From Imbricaverruca yamaguchii (lineage: Eukaryota; Arthropoda; Thecostraca; Neoverrucidae), in assembly GCA_034440575.1 (NCBI GenBank), contig JAOTOL010001206.1:107001-171000 (forward strand): a stretch of 64,000 nt of DNA, in the 5' to 3' direction. The notes beneath the pieces were generated by a model. It searched no databases and had not been told where the DNA came from. It was given only the letters and a program-made list of their open reading frames with translations. Below, one piece after another: positions 31,624 to 44,026 of the stretch (position 1 is the stretch's first letter; the number at the start of each line of letters is the position of its first letter). The translations under genes were made by a program, and so were the position numbers.

Positions 31624-31735
31624 CTATGTGCACATGCCGCGACAGGTCGGCGTTGTATTTGTCGGAGAGCCGCGACACCTGGTGCTGGCGCAGCTGGATC
31701 TCGTACTCTGCCCCCTCCGCCGCACGTTGGTGATC
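31624..31735 (-). CDS. candidate exon B, coiled-coil-like host protein
   Basis: The open minus frame reads DHQRAAEGAEYEIQLRQHQV then SRLSDKYNADLSRHVHI, charged and heptad-like. It ends at a consensus donor, ACATAG/GTGAGTC, and is preceded by ACTGGTGGCCATCCAG/GATCACC with CTGAC branch-like sequence upstream. Exon length 112 bp, acceptor phase 0, donor phase 1. The intron separating it from exon A would be 68 bp, short but usual for many arthropods. Protein not identified. Confidence 0.5.
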
Positions 31736-31803
31736 CTGGATGGCCACCAGTGCAAAGGTCATAGGTCAGCTGCGCACACACCCCATCAATCGCAGGCAGC
31801 CAC

Positions 31804-31887
31804 CTGTCCGCTACGCTGTGCCTCGCTCACCAACTCTTGTTGATCAGTGATTGCGCACTTAATCTTGATCTGCTCCCAAAGAGGTGT
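31804..31887 (-). CDS. candidate exon A, same host gene as exon B
   Basis: 84 bp, open in phase 0, reading TPLWEQIKIKCAITDQQE then LVSEAQRSGQ. The acceptor is good (TTAATCTGCAG/ACACC); the donor CGGACAG/GTGGCT is weaker than consensus. Joining to exon B keeps the frame and the charged, Gln/Glu-rich character. A second possibility is that A and B are one exon with a frameshift. Upstream exons were not found. Confidence 0.4.
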
Positions 31888-31899
31888 CTGCAGATTAAA

Positions 31900-32615
31900 T
31901 CAGGCGCGGCATCACCCGGAGCGCACTCCAGCATTACTGGCACTGGCATTGCTACTGTGATGCATGCTACTGTGTACGTGACCCGGTAATATTTCTGCTC
32001 TGCTGTTATGCTAATTATGCCTAAATGGCCCTGTATGACCGACGCAGTCGATACGCCGCTAAACTCAAATAACTAACTAACTTGCTAATTATGCCTGCCT
32101 GTTGCACCTGTTAACTATTTGACAAGCATACAAAAACGGTCAAAAATGTTCCGGCACGCATACTACTGGTGGATGCTTCACTCGTTTGTGGACAAGGCTT
32201 AAAATGCGGTAAAACAAACTCCTTGTACTTTAATAGATATTAATACGCGTCCTGGAGAGCCTCTGAACATTATGCACACTGGAGAGGAGGGGGTCTGATT
32301 CTGTCCCATAATACATCGGCTCCAATTAAAGCTATAGTAACGAAATTCTCAAGGTGGATGGGTACGGTCATGACATCTATTGTGTGCGAATTTTATTACT
32401 TTAGTTCCGTATCTTCAAGGTCAAATGTGGTAACATGTCACAGTGTGCTTGTTTTGCATGACTTTGCCTGCCATTGTTATTAATCGCTGTGATTGTGTAT
32501 AAATGCTCCAAAATGGGCATCAATAATGTTTTGGACATGACTAATAATGCAATACAGATGCCAGACGTGGAATTTAACCTCAGGCCAGCTATGCATCAGC
32601 ACTTGATCAGGTCAG
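31900..32615. other. no gene recognised
   Basis: Short ORFs only; possible intron of the candidate host gene. Confidence 0.4.
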
Positions 32616-33200
32616 TTACCTGTTCCGGTTACCGGAACCCACCCGACTGCTCCGTTGGCAGCTCGGCGCAATCGGCTTCGCGAAGAAAGGAGTGAAGTAC
32701 ATAAATATAGTATGGAAACGCTAAGGTACATAATGACGAGCAGTAGTGTTCGGGATGTGTAGGGAGTAACATACAGAGGGACATCAATCGCATGACGGTC
32801 ATCTGCATTTATGATAACATTCCAGTTGACCAAGTTTGGTTTCATTAACCTGTCATGAACTTGATCCGACTTGACCTGGGTGACCAAATGACCTTGAATT
32901 TATATAGAATAGCAAGACATCAAACAAGTGGCTAGTGCTGTCACGAACACTTCCCTTTTGCCGATTTACGGGAAGTGCATCAGTGGCGATTTTTATGGTC
33001 AGGCGCTACGAAATGTTTTGATTTCAACGTCCTGTAACTAAAAAAATGTCAGCCGATTTCCGTTATTCTTACTTTAAGCGAAGCGCCGGAAATTTCTAAG
33101 CAGGTATGCAAAAATGGCGTATATCTACCGGTATAAACTGGAGTTATTTACGAAAAACAGGAGCGGTAAACGTATTTCGCCCCCCCGCTCCAGTGCACAT
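32616..33200. repeat. unclassified dispersed repeat, copy 2
   Basis: Same family and orientation as 25540-26130. Both end in a C-rich run followed by CTCCAG..G.GC..GTTAA. Confidence 0.8.
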
Positions 33201-34250
33201 GTTAACTTTTGAGTTGTTCAGGATGCTACTTTATGAACATCAGTGCCACTATTCTTGAAACTATCTTATTTATGCACACTTTACTTAACAATTGGTCATT
33301 TTGATTGGAGAGTACTTCCTTAAAACAACCGCTGATAAACCTGGAAAATGTTGGCCTGTGGCGACACAAGCGTATAGGATGTCCGCAGTGCAAAAAGAAG
33401 TACGCCATTTAAGTACTTAGAAAACTTTGCACAACATGAAATGAACAAACGCAGCCAAACGCATGCATCGTCATTTGGAATTAATTCAGTTCCATCTGGA
33501 CAAGGTCTCACTGTGCCACGGTTGAAATCAGACTAGCACCTCTTGTGGCACAGCTACCAATGTCGGGGGCGGCCATCCGCGAACTCACAGCGAATAGTCT
33601 TTGCATTTGAAGGGCACTGAGCCTTAGTTTGAGCCACTCCCGATCAGCCAATTTGATTCAGTGAGGATTTCTCAAGTGCTCAAGCTTAGCACGGAATTCT
33701 TACCGCCGGTAAAGTCACTCCAAACAGGTTCCGAAATGCACAGACCTAAGCAGACTTCGACTACGATCTGGACTCGGCGCTGTGAAGTATTCCTGGCGCG
33801 GGAAACAGCGACGTGATGGTATGCACGACGCGAGCGCTTTGCGTAAAATCAGTCCCATTAGTCATCTTGCCGATAGCATCGCACAACGGAGCGACGACGA
33901 CCGTGATTTCCGGGTTGATATATTTCCTCGCGGTAATATATGCTTATCGGGGTTGTCCCACCGTGGTGGAGCTGCGGCGGCCGTTGGCATATTACTGGTA
34001 ACTTTGGCCCACCGAAAATGCAGAGGAGTCAGAATGTCGGGAGGGGGAGTGGTGACAAAAAAGTGTTCAGGTACATAGCCCAAACCTTAGCCTTTGCTGA
34101 GGCGGGACATATTTGGCGATTCCAAAAGTAGTCGTTCGCATGCCTAAGCTTCGGATTTCATTCACGGAATTTCAGCAACTCCAACAAGAAAGTACAACAA
34201 TATGTTGGCTACGGGATCATTGAAGGGAAGGTTACAGAGTCGTGGCGTGC
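33200..34250. other. no gene recognised
   Basis: A frame at 33782-34078 is open but resembles nothing known. Confidence 0.5.
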
Positions 34251-34253
34251 CAG

Positions 34254-35270
34254 GGGCGGATGCAGAGGGTACATGCCCCAATGAAAGCTGGTCCTTCTCT
34301 GGCAGGAAAGGACACCCCTTCGGTTAGGCTCAAGTGTACCGCCCCTTCTCGCTTAATATATTTTTCCCAGCCAGTGACGCCCATTGGAGAGGAACAGTCG
34401 CACCCCTTGGAAGGAAAAGGCTCCATGAAAAAACACGGAGTAGGCTTAGGCGTGCTCGAGTACACCCTCTCCCTCCCCTGTTCAACGGGATTTCAAACAA
34501 AATCGTACTTACAGGTACATTATCAGTGGTTACCTTGCGAACAGGTACCCACCATGACAATTCCTGGGTCTCCCCCTGAGCTGAGTCCCTCAGCTGCCTG
34601 TCCCCAGACCTTCCCGCCGCCACACGAAGTTAGTCCCTAAGCTGCCCGTCCCCCGACCATCCCGCCACTGAACACGGTCAGTGCCACGACTGTGCCATCT
34701 ACCAGCGCATTTCACCACCGCCGAAGGTCTCGATAATTGCAGGACAACGCTGCGGCGGTATTAAGGGGGCTGCCGCAGCTGCGGTCCGTGCCGCTCAGCC
34801 GACCAGGGCCTCCGTCATCAGCGCCGCCAATATATCCCGCTGATTGGTGGTGTCCGTCGATGGACGACCAAATTGAGCCATTGCTATGGCAGGTGCAGTG
34901 GAGAGACTCGTGCCTGTGTGCCACGACGCCACGTCATGACTGGAATGAAGGGGTTTTCAACTGAAAATCCGCTGAGTGTCGGGGAGGGGTGTACTCAAGA
35001 ACACTGGAGGGGCCCTTCCCTGTTAGGAGGGCGTTTGTTCCTCTTTTCGCGGTGCCTCTGGCCGACAAAATCTGTTGAGCGTGGGGATGCACTCGCGTCT
35101 TCCCGGAGGAGCGCCTTTTCCTTGCCGGAGGGATGCCACATTCTATGGAAGGAGGCGGCACATGCCACCAAGGTGCCATGTATCCGCACCGCTTTTCCAG
35201 TCCGGAGGGGTCACTTCTAGCCCTACCTTCTTTTGCAATGCTGTTGAAGCTGGCTCTGTCTTTTAAGCTT
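34254..35270. repeat. possible hAT-like repeat with long imperfect inverted arms
   Basis: The left arm begins CAGGGGCGGATGCAGAGGG at 34254. A segment at 34440-34500 (GAGTACACCCTCTCCCTCCCCTG) is partly reverse-complementary to 34960-35010 (GGGGAGGGGTGTACTC). The right arm (about 35020-35140) also resembles 43780-43870. The ends are too diverged to place precisely. Confidence 0.35.
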
Positions 35271-35529
35271 AAATTTATCGAAAAAGATCCGAGCAACACA
35301 AGATTTGCTTGTGTTTTGCAGATGGGCATGGAATGCAAAAAAAGACGAGACCTTAATGCACATACTATGTGCATGTTTTGTCATACGGGGGAAGATCGTT
35401 TTTAACATGCTCATGAGTGTAGCTCGCTAGCCAGAAGCACGCACTCCGGGCTCCGGGTTGAATTACGCGATGCTTATTTGATCTATTATCACAACATATT
35501 TCACCAACAACGTACGACGACAGACGAAT

Positions 35530-35600
35530 GCCTTGATAATGCGGATAATGTGTGTCTATTGGGTGCCGGAGGTCCTTGGTTCAAATCCGATCCCGCGTTG
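35530..35600 (+). repeat. tRNA-derived fragment
   Basis: GGGTGCCGGAGGTCCTTGGT is followed by TCAAATCCGATCCC, a recognisable B box (GGTTCAAATCC) preceded by an anticodon-arm-like segment. It resembles the 1987-2065 element. No A box is clear. Confidence 0.45.
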
Positions 35601-35609
35601 AGTTTTCCT

Positions 35610-36160
35610 GTACCAGCTCCTACCCATGGGCAATGGGAATCTCTTGAGACTGTTCACCGTGCAACGGAATTGCCTTTAACCGACTGGTGCATGTGGCATC
35701 GTCGGTTTAAGACCATCGGTTTCGGTTTCTGTTTCACATGACGCGCCTTTTAAAGGCTCCCTCAGTACGGTGGCGCGCCCCTGGGGTTTATCCTTACCTC
35801 GGGTCATTGGAGCGGTCAGTTGTTAACTGGTCTAGAAAATCGACATAGACCATCGCGTGTACAGCGTGCTATGATGGAAAATCAGAGACACGATTAGTAA
35901 AAGAGGCCATTAAGGTACCGATCAATGGAACCTTTGCAGTGCCTGCAAAATAGTGTCTCTGAGTGTGTGTACACCTACCGCGAACAATAATTAATAGCGA
36001 ATACATTTGTGATATTCCGTCAGACTGAAACAAGCAGCAAATTCATATGCTCCGATTATTGTTCCAAACTAAACATGAATTGTTTAGTTTGTTACAACAT
36101 GAAGCGCAGCATGCACTGACTTCACTGTTAGAAAGAAAGGCTGCTTCCAAGCAGGCCCAG
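35610..36160. other. no gene recognised
   Basis: The first 130 bp may be the body of the tRNA-derived element; nothing else is recognised. Confidence 0.4.
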
Positions 36161-36164
36161 CCCA

Positions 36165-39100
36165 TAGTACTACTGTGTAACACAACGATACCAGTCTTCC
36201 AGCCATCCTAGCCTTTAGTGTGACTGTGGCACCTACCACGACACCAGCCATCCTAGCCTTTAGTGTGACTGTGGCACCTACCACGACACCGGCCATCCTA
36301 GCCTTTAGTGTGACTGTGGCACCTACCACGACACCAGCCATCCTAGCCTTTAGTACGACTGTGTGGCACTTACCACGACACCAGCTATCCCAGCCTTTAG
36401 TGTGACTGTGGCACCTACCACAACACAAGCCATCCTAGCCTTTAGGGTGACTGTGGCACCTACCACGACACCAGCCATCCTAGCCTTTAGTACGACTGTG
36501 TGGCACCGACCACGACACCAGCCATCCCAGCCTTTAGTGTGACTGTGGCACCTACCACGACACCAGCCATCCTAGCCTTTAGTGTGACTGTGGCACATAC
36601 CACGACACCAGCCATCCCAGCCTTTAGTGTGACTGTGGCATCTACCACGACACCAGCCATCCCAGCCTTTAGTGTGACTGTGGCACCTACCACGACACCA
36701 GCCATCCCAGCCTTTAGTGTGACTGTGGCACCTACCACGACACCAGTCATCCTAGCCTTTAGTACGACTGTGTGGCACCTACCACGACACCAGCTATCCC
36801 AGACTTTAGTGTGACTGTGGCACCTACCACGACACCGACCACGACACCAGCCATCCCAGCCTTTAGTACGACTGTGTGGCACTTACCACGACACCAGCCA
36901 TCCCAGACTTTAGTGTGACTGTGGCACTTACCACGACACCGACCACGACACCAGCCATCCCAGCCTTTAGTACGACTGTGTGGCACCTACCACAACACCT
37001 ACCACGACACCAGCCATCCTAGCCTTTAGTGCGACTGTGTGGCACCGACCACGACACCGACCACGACACCAGCCATCCCAGCCTTTAGTACGACTGTGTG
37101 GCACCGACCACGACACCGACCACGACACCAGCCATCCCAGCCTTTAGTACGACTGTGTGGCACCGACCACGACACCAGCCATCCCAGCCTTTAGTACCAC
37201 TGTGTGGCACCTACCACGACACCAGCCATCCCACACTTTAGTGTGACTGTGGCACCTACCACGACACCGACCACGACACCAGCCATCCCAGCCTTTAGTA
37301 CGACTGTGTGGCACCTACCACGACACCTACCACGACACCAACCACCCCAGCCTTTAATGCAACTGTGTGGCACCGACCACGACACCGACCACGACACCAA
37401 CCACCCCAGCCTTTAGTGCAACTGTGTGGCACCGACCACGACACCGACCACGACACCAGCCATCCCAGCCTTTAGTACCACTGTGTGGCACCTACCACGA
37501 CACCAGCCATCCCAGACTTTAGTGTGACTGTGGCACCTACCACGACACCGACCACGACACCAGCCATCCTAGCCTTTAGTGCAACTGTGTGGCACCGACC
37601 ACGACACCGACCACGACACCAGCCATCCCAGCCTTTAGTACCACTGTGTGGCACCTACCACGACACCAGCCATCCCAGCCTTTAGTGTGACTGTGGCACC
37701 TACCATGACACCAGCCATCCCAGCCTTTAGTACGACTGTGGCACCTACCACGACACCAGCCATTCCAGCCTTTAGTACGACTGTGTGGCACCGACCACGA
37801 CACCAGCTATCCCAGACTTTAGTGTGACTGTGGCACCTACCACGACACCAGCCACCCTAGCCTTTAGTGTAACTGTGGCACCTACCACGACACCAGCCAT
37901 CCTAGCCTTTAGTGTGACTGTGGCACCTACCACGACACCAGCCATCCTAGCCTTTAGTACGACTGTGTGGCACTTACCACGACACCAGCTATCCCAGCCT
38001 TTAGTGTGACTGTGGCACCTACCACGACACCGACCACGACACCAGCCATCCCAGCCTTTAGTACGACTGTGTGGCACTTACCACGACACCAGCCATCCCA
38101 GCCTTTAGTGCAACTGTGTGGCACCGACCACGACACCGACCACGACACCAACCACCCCAGCCTTTAGTGCAACTGTGTGGCACCGACCACGACACCGACC
38201 ACGACACCAGCCATCCCAGCCTTTAGTACGACTGTGTGGCACCTACCACGACACCTACCACGACACCAGCCATCCCAGCCTTTAGTGTGACTGTGGCACC
38301 TACCACGACACCAGCCATCCCAGACTTTAGTGTGACTGTGGCACCTACCACGACACCAGCCATCCTAGCCTTTAGTACGACTGTGTGGCACCGACCACGA
38401 CACCAGCTATCCCAGACTTTAGTGTGACTGTGGCACCTACCACGACACCAGCCACCCTAGCCTTTAGTGTAACTGTGGCACCTACCACGACACCAGCCAT
38501 CCTAGCCTTTAGTGTGACTGTGGCACCTACCACGACACCAGCCATCCTAGCCTTTAGTACGACTGTGTGGCACTTACCACGACACCAGCTATCCCAGCCT
38601 TTAGTGTGACTGTGGCACCTACCACGACACCAGCCATCCTAGCCTTTAGTACGACTGTGGCACCTACCACGACACCAGCCATCCTAGCCTTTAGTACGAC
38701 TGTGTGGCACCTACCACGACACCAGCTATCCCAGCATTTAGTGTGATTGTGGCACCTACCACGACACCAGCCATCCCAGCCTTTAGTGTGACTGTGGCAC
38801 ATACCACGACACCAGCCATCCCAGCCTTTAGTGTGACTGTGTCATCTACCACGACACCAGCCATCCCAGCCTTTAGTGTGACTGTGGCACCTACCACGAC
38901 ACCAGCCATCCCAGCCTTTGGTGTGACTGTGGCACCTACCACGACACCAGTCATCCTAGCCTTTAGTACGACTGTGTGGCACCTACCACGACACCAGCTA
39001 TCCCAGACTTTAGTGTGACTGTGGCACCTACCACGACACCGACCACGACACCAGCCATCCCAGCCTTTAGTACGACTGTGTGGCACTTACCACGACACCA

Positions 39101-42100
39101 GCCATCCCAGACTTTAGTGTGACTGTGTGGCACTGACTACGACACCGACCACGACACCAGCCATCCCAGCCTTTAGTACCACTGTGTGGCACCTACCACG
39201 ACACCAGCCATCCCAGCCTTTAGTGTGACTGTGGCACCTACCATGACACCAGCCATCACAGCCTTTAGTACGACTGTGACACCTACCACGACACCAGCCA
39301 TTCCAGCCTTTAGTACGACTGTGTGGCACCGACCGCGACACCGACCACGACACCAGCCATCCCAGCCTTTAGTACCACTGTGTGGCACCTACCACGACAC
39401 CAGCCATCCCAGACTTTAGTGTGACTGTGGCACCTACCACGACACCGACCACGACACCAGCCATCCCAGCCTTTAGTACGACTGTGTGGCACTTACCACG
39501 ACACCAGCCATCCCAGCCTTTAGTACGACTGTGTGGCACCTACCACAACACCTACCACGACACCAGCCATCCCAGCCTTTAGTACCACTGTGTGGCACCG
39601 ACCACGACACCGACCACGACACCGACCACGACACCGACCACGACACCAGCCATCCCAGCCTTTAGTACGACTGTGTGGCACCTACCACAACACCTACCAC
39701 GACACCAACCATCCCAGCCTTTAGTACAACGGTGTGGCACCGACCACGACACCGACCACGACACCAGCCACCCCAGCCTTTAGTACCACTGTGTGGCACC
39801 TACCACGACACCAGCTATCCCAGACTTTAGTGTGACTGTGGCACCTACCACGACACCGACCACGACACCAGCCATCCCAGCCTTTAGTACGACTGTGTGG
39901 CACTTACCACGACACCAGCCATCCCAGCCTTTAGTGCAACTGTGTGGCACCGACCACGACACCGACCACGACACCAACCACCCCAGCCTTTAGTGCAACT
40001 GTGTGGCACCGACCACGACACCGACCACGACACCAGCCATCCCAGCCTTTAGTACGACTGTGTGGCACCTACCACGACACCTACCACGACACCAGCCATC
40101 CCAGCCTTTAGTGTGACTGTGGCACCTACCACGACACCAGCCATCCCAGACTTTAGTGTGACTGTGGCACCTACCACGACACCAGCCATCCTAGCCTTTA
40201 GTACGACTGTGTGGCACCGACCACGACACCAGCTATCCCAGACTTTAGTGTGACTGTGGCACCTACCACGACACCAGCCATCCTAGCCTTTAGTGTAACT
40301 GTGGCACCTACCACGACACCAGGCATCCTAGCCTTTAGTGTGACTGTGGCACCTACCACGACACCAGCCATCCTAGCCTTTAGTACGACTGTGTGGCACT
40401 TACCACGACACCAGCTATCCCAGCCTTTAGTGTGACTGTGGCACCTACCACGACACCAGCCATCCTAGCCTTTAGTACGACTGTGGCACCTACCACGACA
40501 CCAGCCATCCTAGCCTTTAGTACGACTGTGTGGCACCTACCACGACACCAGCTATCCCAGCATTTAGTGTGATTGTGGCACCTACCACGACACCAGCCAT
40601 CCCAGCCTTTAGTGTGACTGTGGCACATACCACGACACCAGCCATCCCAGCCTTTAGTGTGACTGTGTCATCTACCACGACACCAGCCATCCCAGCCTTT
40701 AGTGTGATTGTGGCACCTACCACGACACCAGCCATCCCAGCCTTTGGTGTGACTGTGGCACCTACCACGACACCAGTCATCCTAGCCTTTAGTACGACTG
40801 TGTGGCACCTACCACGACACCAGCTATCCCAGACTTTAGTGTGACTGTGGCACCTACCACGACACCGACCACGACACCAGCCATCCCAGCCTTTAGTACG
40901 ACTGTGTGGCACTTACCACGACACCAGCCATCCCAGACTTTAGTGTGACTGTGTGGCACTGACTACGACACCGACCACGACACCAGCCATCCCAGCCTTT
41001 AGTATCACTGTGTGGCACCTACCACGACACCAGCCATCCCAGCCTTTAGTGTGACTGTGGCACCTACCATGACACCAGCCATCCCAGCCTTTAGTACGAC
41101 TGTGGCACCTACCACGACACCAGCCATTCCAGCCTTTAGTACGACTGTGTGGCACCGACCGCGACACCGACCACGACACCAGCCATCCCAGCCTTTAGTA
41201 CCACTGTGTGGCACCTACCACGACACCAGTCATCCTAGCCTTTAGTACGACTGTGTGGCACCTACCACGACACCAGCTATCCCAGACTTTAGTGTGACTG
41301 TGGCACCTACCACGACACCGACCACGACACCAGCCATCCCAGCCTTTAGTACGACTGTGTGGCACCTACCACAACACCTACCACGACACCAACCATCCCA
41401 GCCTTTAGTACAACGGTGTGGCACCGACCACGACACCGACCACGACACCAGCCACCCCAGCCTTTAGTACCACTGTGTGGCACCTACCACGACACCAGCT
41501 ATCCCAGACTTTAGTGTGACTGTGGCACCTACCACGACACCGACCACGACACCAGCCATCCCAGCCTTTAGTACGACTGTGTGGCACTTACCACGACACC
41601 AACCATCCCAGACTTTAGTGTGACTGTGGCACCTACCACGATACCGACCACGACTCCAGCCATCCTAGCCATTAGTGCAACTGTGTGGCACCGACCACGA
41701 CACCAGCCATCCCAGCCTTTAGTACCACTGTGTGGAACCAACCACGACACCAGCCATCCCAGACTTTAGTGTGACTGTGGCACCTACCACGACACCGACC
41801 ACGACACCAGCCATCCTAGCCTTTAGTGTGACTGTGGCACCTACCACGACACCAGCCATCCCAGCCTTTAGTGTGACTGTGGCACCTACCATGACACCAG
41901 CCATCCCAGCCTTTAGTACGACTGTGTGGTACCTACCACGACACCATCCCACGACCATTCCATGATCCCATACTATGACACCATACCAACGATCCCAGCC
42001 TTTAGTGTGACTGTGGCACCTACGACGACACCTACCATGACACCAGCCATCCCAGCCTTTAGTACGACTGTGTGGCACCTACCACGACACCAGCCATCCC

Positions 42101-42335
42101 AGCCTTTAGTGTGACTGTGGCACCTACCATGACACCAGACATCCCAGCCTTTAGTGTGACTGTGGTACCTACCACGACACCTACCACGACATCAGCCATC
42201 CCAGCCTTTAGTGTGACTGTGGCACCTACCATGACACCAGCCATCCCAGCCTTTAGTGTGACTGTGGTACCTATCACGACACCTCCCACGATACCAGTCG
42301 TCCCAGCATTTAGTGCCAATTTGTGGCACAACCCA
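36165..42335. repeat. 6.2-kb minisatellite, 45-bp basic unit
   Basis: More than a hundred units of TGTGACTGTGGCACCTACCA-CGACACCAGCCATCCTAGCC-TTTAG. Variants carry a TG insertion (TACGACTGTGTGGCACC, 47 bp) and/or a 12-bp ACGACACCGACC addition (57-59 bp), sometimes iterated (39600-39650). In phase the 45-mer encodes VTVAPTTTPAIPAFS, mucin-like, but every 2-bp variant shifts the frame into TGA/TAG, so no long protein results. The minus strand is likewise open only in short runs. No flanking coding exon was found. The array fades at both ends, e.g. a degenerate unit at 41930-41995. Confidence 0.97.
37960..41226. repeat. higher-order duplication inside the minisatellite
   Basis: About 1.44 kb at 37960-39400 recurs almost unchanged at 39786-41226, offset 1,826 bp. 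The order of 45/47/57-bp variants and private substitutions (for example CAGCATTTAGTGTGATTG and GTCATCTACC) are kept. A shorter block near 39660-39900 recurs at about 41340-41585 (offset 1,684), and 36490-36880 resembles 38690-39085. Confidence 0.85.
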
Positions 42336-43069
42336 CCAGTCGCGATCTGGACCGCAAGCCGGCGCACGCAGTCACACCAGCAGTTTTGGCCGTTGCTAAC
42401 TCACTCAGACAGTACATCCATCCGACCACTCTGACCGCCACCACCGCCTCCAGCCCGGCTGCCAACTGTGTTCCGCGTACGGAGAGCAAGCGGTGTGTTC
42501 TGGAAAATTGCCACATACATTGTGTGCCAGCGCACGTGACCGGCCAGCGGGCGGCGTCCGAAGACAGCCGTGACGACCACTGTTGGCCGACCGCCACTAT
42601 TGCCAGCTGCGTCTGGCGATTGTCAGCCGGGACGGCGGCGATATTCCGGCAGAGGCTAAAACAACCACGGAAACGCGCTATGCTTGCATGTGATAAATGC
42701 TGCACAGTGGGGTATCCCTGGAAGCTTATTGAACTATTTCTAAACAACCAACATCGATGGACGTATGTGAAAGAAGCAACCTACTTCTTCCAGCTGAAGT
42801 AACTGGTGGCAGCATTTGATAGTATAGCCTTGTCAGTACGACAACTTGCCGTTCAATTTGTACTGGCACGTTACTGGTCGGTAGATGTTCACCAAGTAGT
42901 CACTGGTATCACAACGGACTATCGTTGGTATTATTAGCGTTACGTATCAACCATATGCCATTATGCCTGCCTTACCATGCCATATTTCGCAATCGCGCTT
43001 CAAGTCCGAATCAATGTCACCATGTTGGAGAAACACCCCGTCCGTGATACTTCGCTAACTTTTTACTCA
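42336..43069. other. no gene recognised; GC-rich open stretch
   Basis: 42323-42802 (+) and 42310-42747 (-) are both open. Neither translation is recognised, the plus frame starts inside the minisatellite edge, and no splice consensus stands out. Confidence 0.4.
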
Positions 43070-43070
43070 T

Positions 43071-43160
43071 GCCACACGAGTAGGTGCCACATAAGTAGCT
43101 GCCACAAAAGTAGCTGCCACAAAAGTAGCTGCCACACGAATAGCTGCCATAAAAGTAGGT
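43071..43160. repeat. 15-bp tandem repeat
   Basis: Six copies of TGCCACAAAAGTAGC with minor changes. Confidence 0.9.
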
Positions 43161-43238
43161 CAAAGTGATGCCATTTTTGCCTGCGAAACACCCGATTCTG
43201 TCTTGTCCTCATTGACTAGGTGAATATAAGGTGCAGGA

Positions 43239-43310
43239 CGTACTGCAGGTGGGCGTAGAACGTAGAACGTACTGCAGGTGGGCGTAGAACGTAGAACGTA
43301 CTGGAGGTGG
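43239..43310. repeat. 29-bp tandem repeat
   Basis: About 2.5 copies; CGTACTGCAGGTGGGCGTAG plus AACGTAGAA recurs at 43239, 43268 and 43297. Confidence 0.9.
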
Positions 43311-43489
43311 ACAATGCCCCACGAGATTCTGTCATTGCCATCAGGAAACGGCTGCGTTCGCGCTGCCGCTGGGATAGCTAATGATGCGTCGTCAGTGGAT
43401 CTGCTCGTGAAGTTCATTGGCCCTTGCCATATCAGATGCTTGCGCGATGGTGTCATGGCTCCAAGGTATCCCGAGCGATGTTGAGTGGT

Positions 43490-43885
43490 GAGAAGCTAAA
43501 TATGTTGTTCTAACCGGTGGAAGCGTAAATTCAAAATGTACCACATCAACGGAATTGAAACTACTTCAATCTCGAAAAATTTCATAGATGCATACCGGGC
43601 ACCACCTGCATAACCAGGGGGTAAGTGATTCAGCTGATAACACATACTGAAGTGGGGGCGGATCCAGGAATTTTCATTGAGGAGCATATTTCCTCGAAGG
43701 ATCGTCTTCGAGTGCAAACATTCGAAACGAGGAATGAACTCAGGCACATTGAACACAGGCCTTTTCTTTTGAAAGAAGCGTTTTTGACTTAGCAAATCTG
43801 TTGAGCGAAGGGAATGCACTCGAACCTTCTTAAGGGGCAGCCTTTCCTGGCCAGAGGGGCGCCAGATTTCGACAGGGGTAGACAC
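43490..43885 (-). repeat. dispersed repeat related to 34254-35270
   Basis: Shares GGATCC/GGATGC..GGGGCG end-like sequence (43654-43665). It also shares an internal AAATCTGTTGAGCG..GGG.ATGCACTCG block with 35070-35110 and a GGCCAGGAAAGG/CCTTTCCTGGCC block with 52470-52490. Confidence 0.5.
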
Positions 43886-44026
43886 ACGTGTAGGTGACGT
43901 AGTGGAGCCACCTACGTGACGTGGGTAGTTCGTGGGCCGACCAACAGATGGCGTTAGTTGTTCAGAAGTGCAAGGTCACGGATTGTTCCAGACGGCGGGA
44001 GCACAGTGCATGGGTTCATCAGAAGT

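Noticed and set aside
36220..42434. Dozens of Thr/Pro-rich and Val/Gly-rich ORFs up to 131 codons on both strands
   Set aside because: All are translations of the 45-bp minisatellite, broken by 47-bp variants; no evidence of translation.
42310..42802. Opposed 145- and 159-codon ORFs
   Set aside because: GC-rich stretch open on both strands; translation not recognised, and the plus ORF starts in the minisatellite edge.
43160..43456. Possible exon, minus strand (WQGPMNFTSRSTDDASLAIP with a GTACGT donor)
   Set aside because: A competing frame (TIAQASDMARANELHEQIH) is equally protein-like, no acceptor is convincing and the region overlaps a 29-bp tandem repeat.
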